Positions 1 through 5,283 of a DNA stretch of 5,283 bases are shown here, one piece after another. Within the stretch, counting starts at the first letter, position 1; each line of letters opens with the position of its first letter. This stretch comes from Dehalococcoidia bacterium (GTDB lineage Bacteria > Chloroflexota > Dehalococcoidia > GIF9 > AB-539-J10). The stretch covers positions 1 to 5,283 of the forward strand of contig JAGMDB010000094.1 of the NCBI GenBank assembly GCA_023128875.1, written 5' to 3'. A model generated the notes under the pieces. That model ran no database searches. It saw only the letters and a program-made list of their open reading frames with translations, and was not told where the DNA came from. The translations under genes and the position numbers were made by a program.

Positions 1-489
1 CACAAAATCCTTACTGATATAACAGGGGCGCCTCCGCGAGGGTTTAGAGCGGCAGCTTATGGTCGCCCCATATCAGCGAAAACCCTTAGTTTTTGCCAGG
101 ATATGGGTTATATCTATGACAGCAGTTTTATGGACGATGATGAGCCTTATCAACTAAAGATAGACGGCAAATTCGTTAACATGATTGAGATACCCTGGGC
201 TTGGCCGCTGAATGATATTTCATTCATGTCACCTCCTTTTTCCTCCGGTATGAGCCTTGTGTTACCTCAAAGAAAGCCACAATGGATTTTAGAATTATGG
301 AAGGAGGAATTTGATGGTCTTCATGACGAGGTAGGATTCTTCAATCTTGTGATTCACCCCAGAGACATGGGAAGGGTGTCAAGGATGCCTATTTTGGAAG
401 GCCTAGTATCCTATGTGAAAGGATGTAATGTGTGGTTTGCCACTTACAGCCAGGTGGCTAATTTGTGCTTAAGACAATTGACTAAGTGA
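1..489 (+). CDS. Polysaccharide deacetylase family protein (CE4/NodB fold, HpPgdA-like), 5'-truncated by the window edge
   Basis: The reading frame is open from base 1 to the TGA at 487-489, giving the last 162 residues; the start and the N-terminal metal-binding motifs lie outside the window. Visible features in order are a TG-x-PPRGFR segment (residues 8-16, the conserved Arg motif of CE4 enzymes), then MGYIYDSSFMDDDEPY (35-50), typical of the HpPgdA/allantoinase-like branch, a PWAWPLND segment, and LVIHPRDMGRVSRM around 117-128 with His119 as the likely catalytic C-terminal His. The end, VWFATYSQVA, is the usual last strand and helix of the barrel. Family members remove N-acyl groups from glycans or hydrolyse cyclic amides or imides. 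The substrate cannot be told from this fragment. No signal peptide can be judged. The family call is firm; the HpPgdA-like subgroup is from memory and less certain. Confidence 0.88.
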   Translation, partial: HKILTDITGAPPRGFRAAAYGRPISAKTLSFCQDMGYIYDSSFMDDDEPYQLKIDGKFVNMIEIPWAWPLNDISFMSPPFSSGMSLVLPQRKPQWILELWKEEFDGLHDEVGFFNLVIHPRDMGRVSRMPILEGLVSYVKGCNVWFATYSQVANLCLRQLTK

Positions 490-518
490 TTAGCAATTAG
501 GGCTCATATATGTATAGT
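490..518 (+). promoter_or_regulatory. Candidate sigma-70-type promoter upstream of the C45 gene
   Basis: TTAGCA at 490-495 (4 of 6 to the -35 consensus) is followed after a 17-nt spacer by TATAGT at 513-518 (5 of 6 to the -10 consensus). Transcription would start near 525, leaving a leader of about 50 nt before the ATG at 576. The site begins right after the deacetylase stop, so the C45 gene could have its own transcript. It was found by eye only, and AT-rich gaps give such matches by chance. Confidence 0.35.
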
Positions 519-575
519 AAGTTAAGCATCAATCTTTAAAGGCAATAGAAAATAAATAAACATGGAGTATAAACG

Positions 576-1682
576 ATGAAGCAAGCACCATTTCCTATAA
601 TCTCCGTTGAAGGGGGCGCATATGAAATAGGTTATCAGTACGGTTCACAATGCAAAAAGCTCATAGAAGAAGCAATAAGTGTATATAGAAAGCTTTTCAA
701 AACTGTGGTAGACCTCGAATGGGAAGCTGCGATAAGTTCAGCAAGAAAATTTACCCCGTCTATTGAGGAATATGACCCCACAGGCATGGAAGAGATGCGC
801 GGAGTAGCCAAAGGTTCCGGGCAAGCTTTCGATAATATATTGACACTGAATCTAAGATATGAACTAGTATGGCTAAAGGGAGCAGGAGGCCTGGGAGAAT
901 GCACAGCGCTGGCTGTAACACCAGAGGCCAGTTCGCCCAGGCGTATGCTGATGGCCGAAAACTGGAACCTGCAGTGCGCCGTTAAGAAGTTACCTGTCCT
1001 ATTGAAACAGAAGCGAAAAAATGGGCCTAATGTCATACAACTTGCCGAAGCAGGCGTAATTGGCCGACACGGTTTCAACTCAGCAGGGGTATGCGTAGTT
1101 GCAAATGCCATGGTTTCGGATGGATGGCAGCTCGGAGTGCCGATGCAGATCATACTGCACAAAATACTGAACCAGGAAAGCCTGATCGACGCGATGGGGG
1201 CTGTCCTCGCCGCTAAGAGGGCATCCTCGGGCAATTACCTCATAGGATATACCGGCAGTGAGGGCAGTGACGCCGTCGATATCGAAGCTTCACCTGGCTC
1301 TTACAATGTGCTATGGCCGGATAATGGCATGCTTGCCCACGCAAACCACTTTTCAGTTGTCAACCCCGAGATCAAGGATTTGTTTCCACCAATGGACCCG
1401 GGTTCACTCCACAGAGAGCATAGAGCAACCACACTACTGGCTAAGGAGCGTGGAAATATCGATGTGGATGCCATCAAAAAAATACTCAGGAACCACTTCG
1501 ACAAAAAAAGAGCATGGTCTATATGCTCTCACGCAGACCCGAAACGCGACGAGGTTCTTGAATGGATGACCATCGCCTCATACATTTTCGACCTTCAGGC
1601 GAAAACGATGCATATTGCCAAGGGGCCTCCGTGTGAGAATGAGTATGTCGCCCTTACTTTCGATGATATAATGCGAGCGTGA
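576..1682 (+). CDS. C45 family autoproteolytic acyltransferase/hydrolase (AAT-like Ntn amidase)
   Basis: This 368-residue protein has the usual length for the C45 peptidase / isopenicillin-N acyltransferase-like family. Such enzymes are made as a proform that cleaves itself before a cysteine, which then acts as the N-terminal nucleophile for hydrolysis or transfer of an amide-linked acyl group. An N-terminal G-x-x-YEIGYQYG motif (14-23) opens the protein, followed by the NLRYE segment (92-96) and then GECTAL, with Cys109 the expected nucleophile (codon 900-902). AENWN (128-131 region) matches the family's N-W-D/N motif, HGFNSAGVCVVAN (165-177) the central sheet, and LAHANHF (253-259) the conserved H-x-N-H segment. 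There is no signal peptide, so it is probably cytoplasmic. The ATG start has GGAG at 564-567 with 8-nt spacing. The junction is E-C where the fungal AAT has G-C. The true substrate is unknown; penicillin chemistry should not be assumed. Confidence 0.9.
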   Translation: MKQAPFPIISVEGGAYEIGYQYGSQCKKLIEEAISVYRKLFKTVVDLEWEAAISSARKFTPSIEEYDPTGMEEMRGVAKGSGQAFDNILTLNLRYELVWLKGAGGLGECTALAVTPEASSPRRMLMAENWNLQCAVKKLPVLLKQKRKNGPNVIQLAEAGVIGRHGFNSAGVCVVANAMVSDGWQLGVPMQIILHKILNQESLIDAMGAVLAAKRASSGNYLIGYTGSEGSDAVDIEASPGSYNVLWPDNGMLAHANHFSVVNPEIKDLFPPMDPGSLHREHRATTLLAKERGNIDVDAIKKILRNHFDKKRAWSICSHADPKRDEVLEWMTIASYIFDLQAKTMHIAKGPPCENEYVALTFDDIMRA

Positions 1683-1699
1683 AAATCGAACTCATTAAA

Positions 1700-1713
1700 C
1701 ACAAGGCCTTGTG
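1700..1713. repeat. Perfect 14-bp palindrome in the C45-guaA gap
   Basis: The sequence CACAAGGCCTTGTG is its own reverse complement and lies 17 nt after the C45 stop. As RNA it could form only a 5-bp stem with a GGCC loop and is followed by CCAAAAA, so it lacks the U-tract of an intrinsic terminator. It could be a dimeric regulator's site or chance. No second copy was noticed in the window. Confidence 0.5.
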
Positions 1714-1814
1714 CCAAAAAGTAGTACCCACTCCAGCCATCCAGGTGAACACATACTTTATCCATCATTATTGGAATAACAAACCTTAGTTCAGCAATCT
1801 ACATACTATCGCCC

Positions 1815-1844
1815 TTGACCGCTAATGCAACACAGTGATAAGCT
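1815..1844 (+). promoter_or_regulatory. Candidate promoter for guaA
   Basis: TTGACC at 1815-1820 matches five of six -35 positions. Two -10 placements are possible: GATAAG at 1837-1842 (16-nt spacer), or TAAGCT at 1839-1844 preceded by an extended TG at 1836-1837 (18-nt spacer). Either puts the transcription start near 1848-1852, about 20 nt before the ATG at 1872. That would place the upstream GTG at 1848 at or before the transcript's 5' end. It was judged by eye; the -10 element is weak. Confidence 0.35.
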
Positions 1845-1871
1845 ACAGTGCATCAGCGGCCTTCCTCTGAA

Positions 1872-3539
1872 ATGGAAAACGAGCTACAAAGCCACCGAAT
1901 CTCTGCTAGTGATGATGTCGAAGTCTCTACTTATCTAGAGATCGCCAAGGAACTGCACGGTGAGCAACCTACATTTGAGCCCAAACTGCTGCCACCTGGC
2001 GAAAAAGAAACCATAGTAGTGATTGATTTCGGCTCCCAGTACAGTATGCTCATTGCAAGACGAGTACGAGAGTGTCATGTTTACTGCGAGATTGTGTCTT
2101 ACGACGCTCCGTGGGAGAAAATAGCTTCCCTTAACCCCCGAGGTTTTATCCTTTCAGGAGGCCCGGCTAGCGTTTATGAACCCGGGGCTCCCTTAGCTCC
2201 AACATATATTTATGAAAGCCATCTACCAGTGATGGGTATTTGCTATGGCATGCAGGTAATTGCCTCCCAGTTAGGTGGCCGAGTATCCCTGGGAGAAAAG
2301 CACGAATATGGTCATGCTATCTTGCACATAAGTGATGACAATTGCCCTCTTTTTGCTAACCTTGTTTCCCCACTTCACATATGGATGAGCCACGGCGACC
2401 AAATAGTAGAGATGCCACCTGGCTTTAAGTCTCTGGCCTACACCGAAAATTCACCCAACGCTGTCATAGGCAATGGTGAAGATATTTTCGGACTCCAATT
2501 TCATCCTGAGGTGACTCACACGCCACAAGGGAAAAATATACTTGGGAATTTCGTCTATCAAATATGCGGCTGCCAGGGTAACTGGACACCATCTAGATTT
2601 CTGGCTGAAAGCATAGATAAAATCAGGGAACAAGTAGGAAAGGGAAAGGTTATCTGCGCTCTTTCTGGAGGTGTTGATTCAGCGGTGACCGCTACTCTTA
2701 TTTATCGTGCTATCGGCGATAATTTAACTTGCTTCTTCATCAATAATGGCTTATTGCGCCGTGAAGAACCAGAGAGAGTGCTCAATACTTTCCAGCGAAA
2801 TCTCAACATGGATATAGTTTATGTGGACGTTAGCGAAAGGTTTCTGGAGCGACTTCGCAAGGTAGTTGATCCAGAGATGAAGCGGCGCGTGATAGGAAAG
2901 GAATTCATCGAAGTTTTTGAGGAGCAGGCAGCCAAGTTAGGCAAGGTTGATTTTTTGGCCCAGGGGACCCTTTACCCCGATGTCATAGAAAGTACCACGG
3001 CTGGGACCAAAGCTGCAGCTAAAATAAAGAGCCATCACAATGTTGGTGGATTACCAACAATAATGAAATTCACCCTCATTGAGCCCCTGCGGCATTTATT
3101 CAAAGACGAAGCCCGTGAGCTAGGGATGGCTCTAGATTTGCCTGAAGATATGATCTGGCGGCAACCATTCCCAGGACCAGGATTAGCTATCCGCATCATT
3201 GGCGAAGTAACTAAGGAAAAATTGGAAGTGCTTCGTGCTGCCGACTGGATTGTAATGAACGAAATTAAAAAGGCTAAGCTTTATCGCCAATTATGGCAAA
3301 GCTTTGCTGTACTTACTGATGTTAAGAGTGTTGGTGTCATGGGTGATTACAGAACCTATGGCTACCTAATAGCGGTCAGGGCAATAAATAGCAACGACGC
3401 CATGACTGCTGATTGGTCGAGGTTGCCTTATGACCTTCTGGCTAGAATATCAGACCGCATAGTTAACGAAGTGGCTAACGTCAACAGGGTAGTTTATGAT
3501 ATTACCAGTAAGCCACCAGCAACCATAGAGTGGGAATAG
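1872..3539 (+). CDS. guaA: GMP synthase (glutamine-hydrolysing)
   Basis: GuaA converts XMP, ATP and glutamine to GMP in the cytoplasm, the last step of guanine nucleotide synthesis. The glutaminase domain (about 47-240) starts at [11 protein letters not shown] and carries the class I triad Cys124 (GICYGMQ), His211 and Glu213 (FHPEVTHT). The ATP pyrophosphatase domain has the P-loop SGGVDS at 265-270 and the [11 protein letters not shown] signature at 364-374. The C-terminal dimerisation domain ends in the hallmark [13 protein letters not shown] (543-555). All key residues are present and the frame is intact. The start is the uncertain part. The ATG at 1872 gives 555 residues, and an in-frame GTG at 1848 would add eight more. 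Neither has a clear Shine-Dalgarno sequence, and no ATG lies between 1872 and the core domain. The candidate promoter at 1815-1844 favours 1872. About 45 residues precede the usual family start. It is first in the purine group, with 73 nt to the next gene. Confidence 0.97.
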   Translation: MENELQSHRISASDDVEVSTYLEIAKELHGEQPTFEPKLLPPGEKETIVVIDFGSQYSMLIARRVRECHVYCEIVSYDAPWEKIASLNPRGFILSGGPASVYEPGAPLAPTYIYESHLPVMGICYGMQVIASQLGGRVSLGEKHEYGHAILHISDDNCPLFANLVSPLHIWMSHGDQIVEMPPGFKSLAYTENSPNAVIGNGEDIFGLQFHPEVTHTPQGKNILGNFVYQICGCQGNWTPSRFLAESIDKIREQVGKGKVICALSGGVDSAVTATLIYRAIGDNLTCFFINNGLLRREEPERVLNTFQRNLNMDIVYVDVSERFLERLRKVVDPEMKRRVIGKEFIEVFEEQAAKLGKVDFLAQGTLYPDVIESTTAGTKAAAKIKSHHNVGGLPTIMKFTLIEPLRHLFKDEARELGMALDLPEDMIWRQPFPGPGLAIRIIGEVTKEKLEVLRAADWIVMNEIKKAKLYRQLWQSFAVLTDVKSVGVMGDYRTYGYLIAVRAINSNDAMTADWSRLPYDLLARISDRIVNEVANVNRVVYDITSKPPATIEWE

Positions 3540-3577
3540 ATTTACCACAGGCAAGACTAGCTAATAATTCAGTTTGC

Positions 3578-3599
3578 TCTTCGGGCCTAAGCCCGAAGA
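3578..3599 (+). other. GC-rich hairpin just upstream of the ferritin-like gene's ribosome binding site
   Basis: TCTTCGGGC at 3578-3586 pairs perfectly with GCCCGAAGA at 3591-3599 around a CTAA loop, giving a 9-bp stem in the guaA-ferritin gap. It is followed by AGGAGG, not by a U-tract, so it does not look like an intrinsic terminator. It may stabilise or separate mRNA segments, or influence access to the adjacent ribosome binding site. The function is inference. Confidence 0.6.
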
Positions 3600-3600
3600 A

Positions 3601-3606
3601 AGGAGG
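3601..3606 (+). promoter_or_regulatory. Strong Shine-Dalgarno sequence that fixes the ferritin-like gene start
   Basis: AGGAGG sits 6 nt before the ATG at 3613 and is the best ribosome binding site in the window. It decides for the ATG over the in-frame TTG at 3574, which would lie upstream of the hairpin. It suggests higher translation of this gene than of guaA or purD, whose sites are weak. Confidence 0.85.
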
Positions 3607-3612
3607 ATAAAG

Positions 3613-3885
3613 ATGAACGGTTCTTTTAATGAAAGGGGGTTGAGCCCTGAAGAGGAAGAGAGAATGCTCATAGAGGACGATTTGGATATGCTTCGTGAGG
3701 ATCTTGTAGGAGAACTACAGGCCATAAATCAATATCAGGAGCACATAGAGAGCCTGGGAAGCGAAGAGGCTGCAGCTACACTGGAGCACATTATCGAAGA
3801 GGAGAAGGAGCATGTTGCTGAGCTAGTTAAATTGATTCAGCGCCTCGACCCTGTTCAGGCTGATAAATTTAGGGAGGTTTCATAG
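3613..3885 (+). CDS. Small ferritin-like protein (encapsulated-ferritin / rubrerythrin-like two-helix type)
   Basis: The product has 90 residues, is strongly acidic and is almost entirely predicted helix. An N-terminal acidic segment (10-30) leads into helix 1, LVGELQAINQYQEHIESL (31-48), and helix 2, with EHIIEEEKEHVAELVKLI (58-75). From memory, the ferroxidase ligands of encapsulated ferritin are Glu32, Glu62, His65 and Tyr39. The same spacing is found here as E34, E64, H67 and Y41. Such two-helix proteins build the iron site only on dimerisation and oxidise Fe(II). The acidic entry-site residues of that family (Glu31, Glu34) appear replaced by Gly33 and Gln36. The protein ends ten residues after the LDP turn, with no recognisable encapsulin cargo peptide, and no encapsulin gene is in the window. 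Lying between guaA and purD, it is probably co-transcribed with them. Its role there is unknown: iron storage, oxidative protection, or an unrelated passenger. A rubrerythrin-domain label is the likely automatic annotation. Confidence 0.8.
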   Translation: MNGSFNERGLSPEEEERMLIEDDLDMLREDLVGELQAINQYQEHIESLGSEEAAATLEHIIEEEKEHVAELVKLIQRLDPVQADKFREVS

Positions 3886-3891
3886 AATACG

Positions 3892-3957
3892 ATGGCAAAT
3901 AGACCTAAACTAAAGGGAGTGAAAAAAAACAGGGGCAAACATAAGAAAAGGAAATAA
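3892..3957 (+). CDS. Possible 21-residue highly basic micro-protein
   Basis: An ATG-to-TAA frame of 21 codons nearly fills the 78-nt gap between the ferritin-like gene and purD. Eleven residues are Lys or Arg and one is His. It starts MANRPKLKG and ends GKHKKRK, followed by a second TAA. AGGGAGG at 3871-3877, inside the last codons of the upstream gene, is the nearest Shine-Dalgarno-like site, but its 14-nt spacing is longer than ideal. The composition resembles very short ribosome- or RNA-associated proteins such as Thx, but I recognise no homolog. The A-rich DNA could produce a Lys-rich frame by chance, and part of it also serves as the purD ribosome binding site. It is in the same frame as both neighbours and begins two codons after the upstream TAG stop and its AAT. 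Confidence 0.4.
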   Translation: MANRPKLKGVKKNRGKHKKRK

Positions 3958-3963
3958 TAACCA

Positions 3964-5229
3964 TTGAAAGTAATGGTCATTGGTGGTGGGGGGAGGGAAC
4001 ATACCTTAGCGTGGCAAGTATCCCAGAGCCCTCAGGTGGAAAAAGTTTTTGTCGCACCAGGGAATGCTGGCACTGCACTCATAGCGGAAAATCTAGACAT
4101 CCTTCCTACAGATACAAAAACCCTGGGCAAAGTAGCCCAGGACAAAGGTATCGAGCTTGTAGTTATTGGCCCCGAAGTACCGTTAGCTTCAGGCATAGTA
4201 GATTACTTTGATAGCTTGGGTATCCCTGTTTTCGGCCCCACCAAAGCGGCTGCAAAAATAGAGTCAAGCAAAGTCTTTGCCAGAAAGCTGATGGAAAAAT
4301 ACCACATTCCCTGTCCTAAAGGAAAAGTTTTCTCTTCCTATGTTGAGGCGCGTACATATCTTGAACACCAACAGCTACCTATTGTCGTTAAAGCAGATGG
4401 ATTGGCTGCTGGCAAAGGAGTGATTATAGCCAGTTCTATGCAGGAAGCTGTTAAGGCTCTTGATGATATTATGAAGGCAAGAATCTTCGGCTCTGCCGGG
4501 GATAAGGTGATAATTGACGAATATCTTAGCGGTCGAGAGGTAAGCCTCATAGCTTTCACCGATGGGAAGATAGTATCACCAATGCTTCCTGCATGTGACT
4601 ACAAAAGAATTTGGGACAATAATCAGGGAGCTAACACCGGTGGTATGGGAAGCTACAGTCCACCGATTTTTTTCCCTGCTGAACTAATAGAAAAGGCTAC
4701 CAAGGCCATTTTATTGCCAGCGATAAGAGCAATGGCCAATGAGGGAGTGACCTACAAAGGAGTACTCTACGCCGGGTTAATGTGCACCGATGAAGAGTTA
4801 TTGGTGCTGGAATTCAATTGCCGCTTTGGCGACCCGGAGACACAAGCCGTTTTACCCCTTCTCAAAACCGACTTTGTGGATATACTCTTAGCGGTAATTC
4901 AAGGCAATCTCGACCAGGTCAAAATAGAATGGAGCGCTGGAGCCTGTGTCGGAGTGGTTATGGCTTCTGCTGGCTACCCAGGCAGCTATAAAAAAGGGTT
5001 GCCTATAAAAGGCTTGAATGAGGTGGATAAAGATTTGTTAATTTTCCATGCTGGGACAAGGTTAGGTGATAACGGGATAGTGTATACTAACGGGGGGCGA
5101 GTGCTTAGCCTGGCAGGTGCTGGCAAAGATATGGCTGAAGCCAGAGAAAAAGTCTATAGTAATATTCCCAGAATCTATTTTGAGGGCTGCCACTACCGCA
5201 AGGATATCGCCCTCAGGGAAATAGCTTAA
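3964..5229 (+). CDS. purD: Phosphoribosylamine-glycine ligase (GAR synthetase)
   Basis: PurD joins 5-phosphoribosylamine and glycine using ATP, the second step of de novo purine synthesis in the cytoplasm. The 421 residues match the family's usual length. The N domain has VIGGGGREHTLAW (5-17), and VVIGPEVPLASG (66-77) and GPTKAAAKIESSKVFA (91-106) follow. The ATP-grasp core has VVKADGLAAGKGV (141-153), the GREVSLIAFTDG strand (190-201), DYKR with NTGGMGSYSP (212-232), and the Mg-ATP site LEFNCRFGDPETQ (282-294). The C-terminal domain has TNGGRVLSL (375-383). All expected motifs are intact. The TTG start gives the normal MKVMVIG opening. AGGA at 3949-3952 lies 11 nt upstream, a weak site. An ATG three codons on (3973) would also leave the domain almost whole, so the start is fairly but not fully certain. 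The stop is directly followed by the purE ATG. Confidence 0.98.
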   Translation: MKVMVIGGGGREHTLAWQVSQSPQVEKVFVAPGNAGTALIAENLDILPTDTKTLGKVAQDKGIELVVIGPEVPLASGIVDYFDSLGIPVFGPTKAAAKIESSKVFARKLMEKYHIPCPKGKVFSSYVEARTYLEHQQLPIVVKADGLAAGKGVIIASSMQEAVKALDDIMKARIFGSAGDKVIIDEYLSGREVSLIAFTDGKIVSPMLPACDYKRIWDNNQGANTGGMGSYSPPIFFPAELIEKATKAILLPAIRAMANEGVTYKGVLYAGLMCTDEELLVLEFNCRFGDPETQAVLPLLKTDFVDILLAVIQGNLDQVKIEWSAGACVGVVMASAGYPGSYKKGLPIKGLNEVDKDLLIFHAGTRLGDNGIVYTNGGRVLSLAGAGKDMAEAREKVYSNIPRIYFEGCHYRKDIALREIA

Positions 5230-5283
5230 ATGACGCAAATAGGCATCGTAATAGGCAGCAAAACAGACAGTGACATAATCAAA
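5230..5283 (+). CDS. purE: N5-carboxyaminoimidazole ribonucleotide mutase (AIR carboxylase catalytic subunit), 3'-truncated by the window edge
   Basis: Only 18 codons are present, reading MTQIGIVIGSKTDSDIIK. The opening strand plus GSKTDSD fits the PurE N-terminus, where a GS-x-SD loop binds the nucleotide phosphate; here Thr takes the place of the usual Ser. PurE makes carboxyaminoimidazole ribonucleotide from its N5 isomer or from AIR and CO2, depending on class, and the class cannot be told from this fragment. The ATG directly abuts the purD TAA, and AGGGAA at 5215-5220 inside purD gives a 9-nt spacing, so translation is probably coupled. The position after purD supports the call strongly despite the short sequence. 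Confidence 0.85.
   Translation, partial: MTQIGIVIGSKTDSDIIK

Noticed and set aside
635..1234. A 199-codon open frame on the minus strand
   Set aside because: It lies wholly inside the C45 gene, has no recognisable motif, and is Ser/Cys/Pro-rich in the manner of an antisense shadow of a real gene.
1258..1569. A 103-codon + strand frame overlapping the C45 gene
   Set aside because: The C45 frame carries conserved motifs such as LAHANHF here; this frame has no motif and no ribosome binding site.
1848..1871. GTG at 1848 as the guaA start
   Set aside because: It has no Shine-Dalgarno sequence, adds eight residues with no family match, and would fall at the predicted transcript 5' end; ATG 1872 is preferred, though not proven.
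1683..1871. Search for a purine or guanine riboswitch or a PurR-type box ahead of guaA
   Set aside because: I saw no recognisable purine riboswitch core and no known PurR box; only the palindrome and a weak promoter candidate are supportable.
3578..3606. Hairpin as an intrinsic terminator after guaA
   Set aside because: No T-rich tract follows; AGGAGG and the next start codon come directly after the stem.
3574..3612. TTG at 3574 as the start of the ferritin-like gene
   Set aside because: The 13 added codons run through the hairpin and the AGGAGG site, which is placed ideally for the ATG at 3613.
3921..3930. A8-C run as a programmed -1 frameshift site (A AAA AAC type)
   Set aside because: The -1 frame stops within five codons, no downstream stimulatory structure is evident, and the run sits in A-rich leader DNA.
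4338..4559. Minus-strand open frame inside purD, and similar short frames at 2451-2633, 1301-1504 and 4011-4211
   Set aside because: All overlap well-supported conserved genes and show no motif or translation signal of their own.

Overview
The window looks like a stretch of bacterial chromosome, not a mobile element. All supported genes lie on the + strand, base composition is moderate (AT-leaning by eye), and I see no rRNA, tRNA, CRISPR array, transposase or phage gene. The GMP synthase begins its glutaminase domain with [20 protein letters not shown] and has a long N-terminal tail. From memory this resembles anaerobic Chloroflexota (Dehalococcoidia) proteins. That assignment is an inference with modest confidence and has not been tested by a search.

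Left part (1-1682): the window opens inside a carbohydrate-esterase-4 type polysaccharide deacetylase (NodB fold, resembling the HpPgdA group), of which only the C-terminal 162 residues are present. After an 86-nt gap with a plausible sigma-70-type promoter comes a complete 368-residue protein of the C45 / acyl-CoA:6-aminopenicillanic-acid acyltransferase (AAT) family of N-terminal-nucleophile amidases. Both families act on C-N bonds of amides, so a shared catabolic or modifying role is possible but not shown.

Middle (1683-1871): a 189-nt non-coding gap holds a perfect 14-bp palindrome and a candidate promoter close to the guaA start.

Right part (1872-5283): a compact purine-biosynthesis group. 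It runs guaA (GMP synthase, last step to GMP), a 90-residue ferritin-like protein, a possible 21-codon highly basic micro-ORF, purD (GAR synthetase, TTG start) and the first 18 codons of purE, whose ATG follows the purD stop directly. purD and purE act in the pathway to IMP and guaA converts XMP to GMP, so the set covers early, middle and final steps. The ferritin-like gene is the odd member. Its putative ferroxidase ligands (E34, E64, H67) match the spacing of encapsulated ferritins, but no encapsulin gene or obvious cargo-targeting tail is visible.

No clearly new multi-gene system is apparent. The observations most worth a second look are the encapsulin-less EncFtn-like protein inside a purine operon, the basic micro-ORF lying in frame just after its amber stop, a GC-rich hairpin ending one base before its Shine-Dalgarno sequence, and the N-terminal tail on GuaA.
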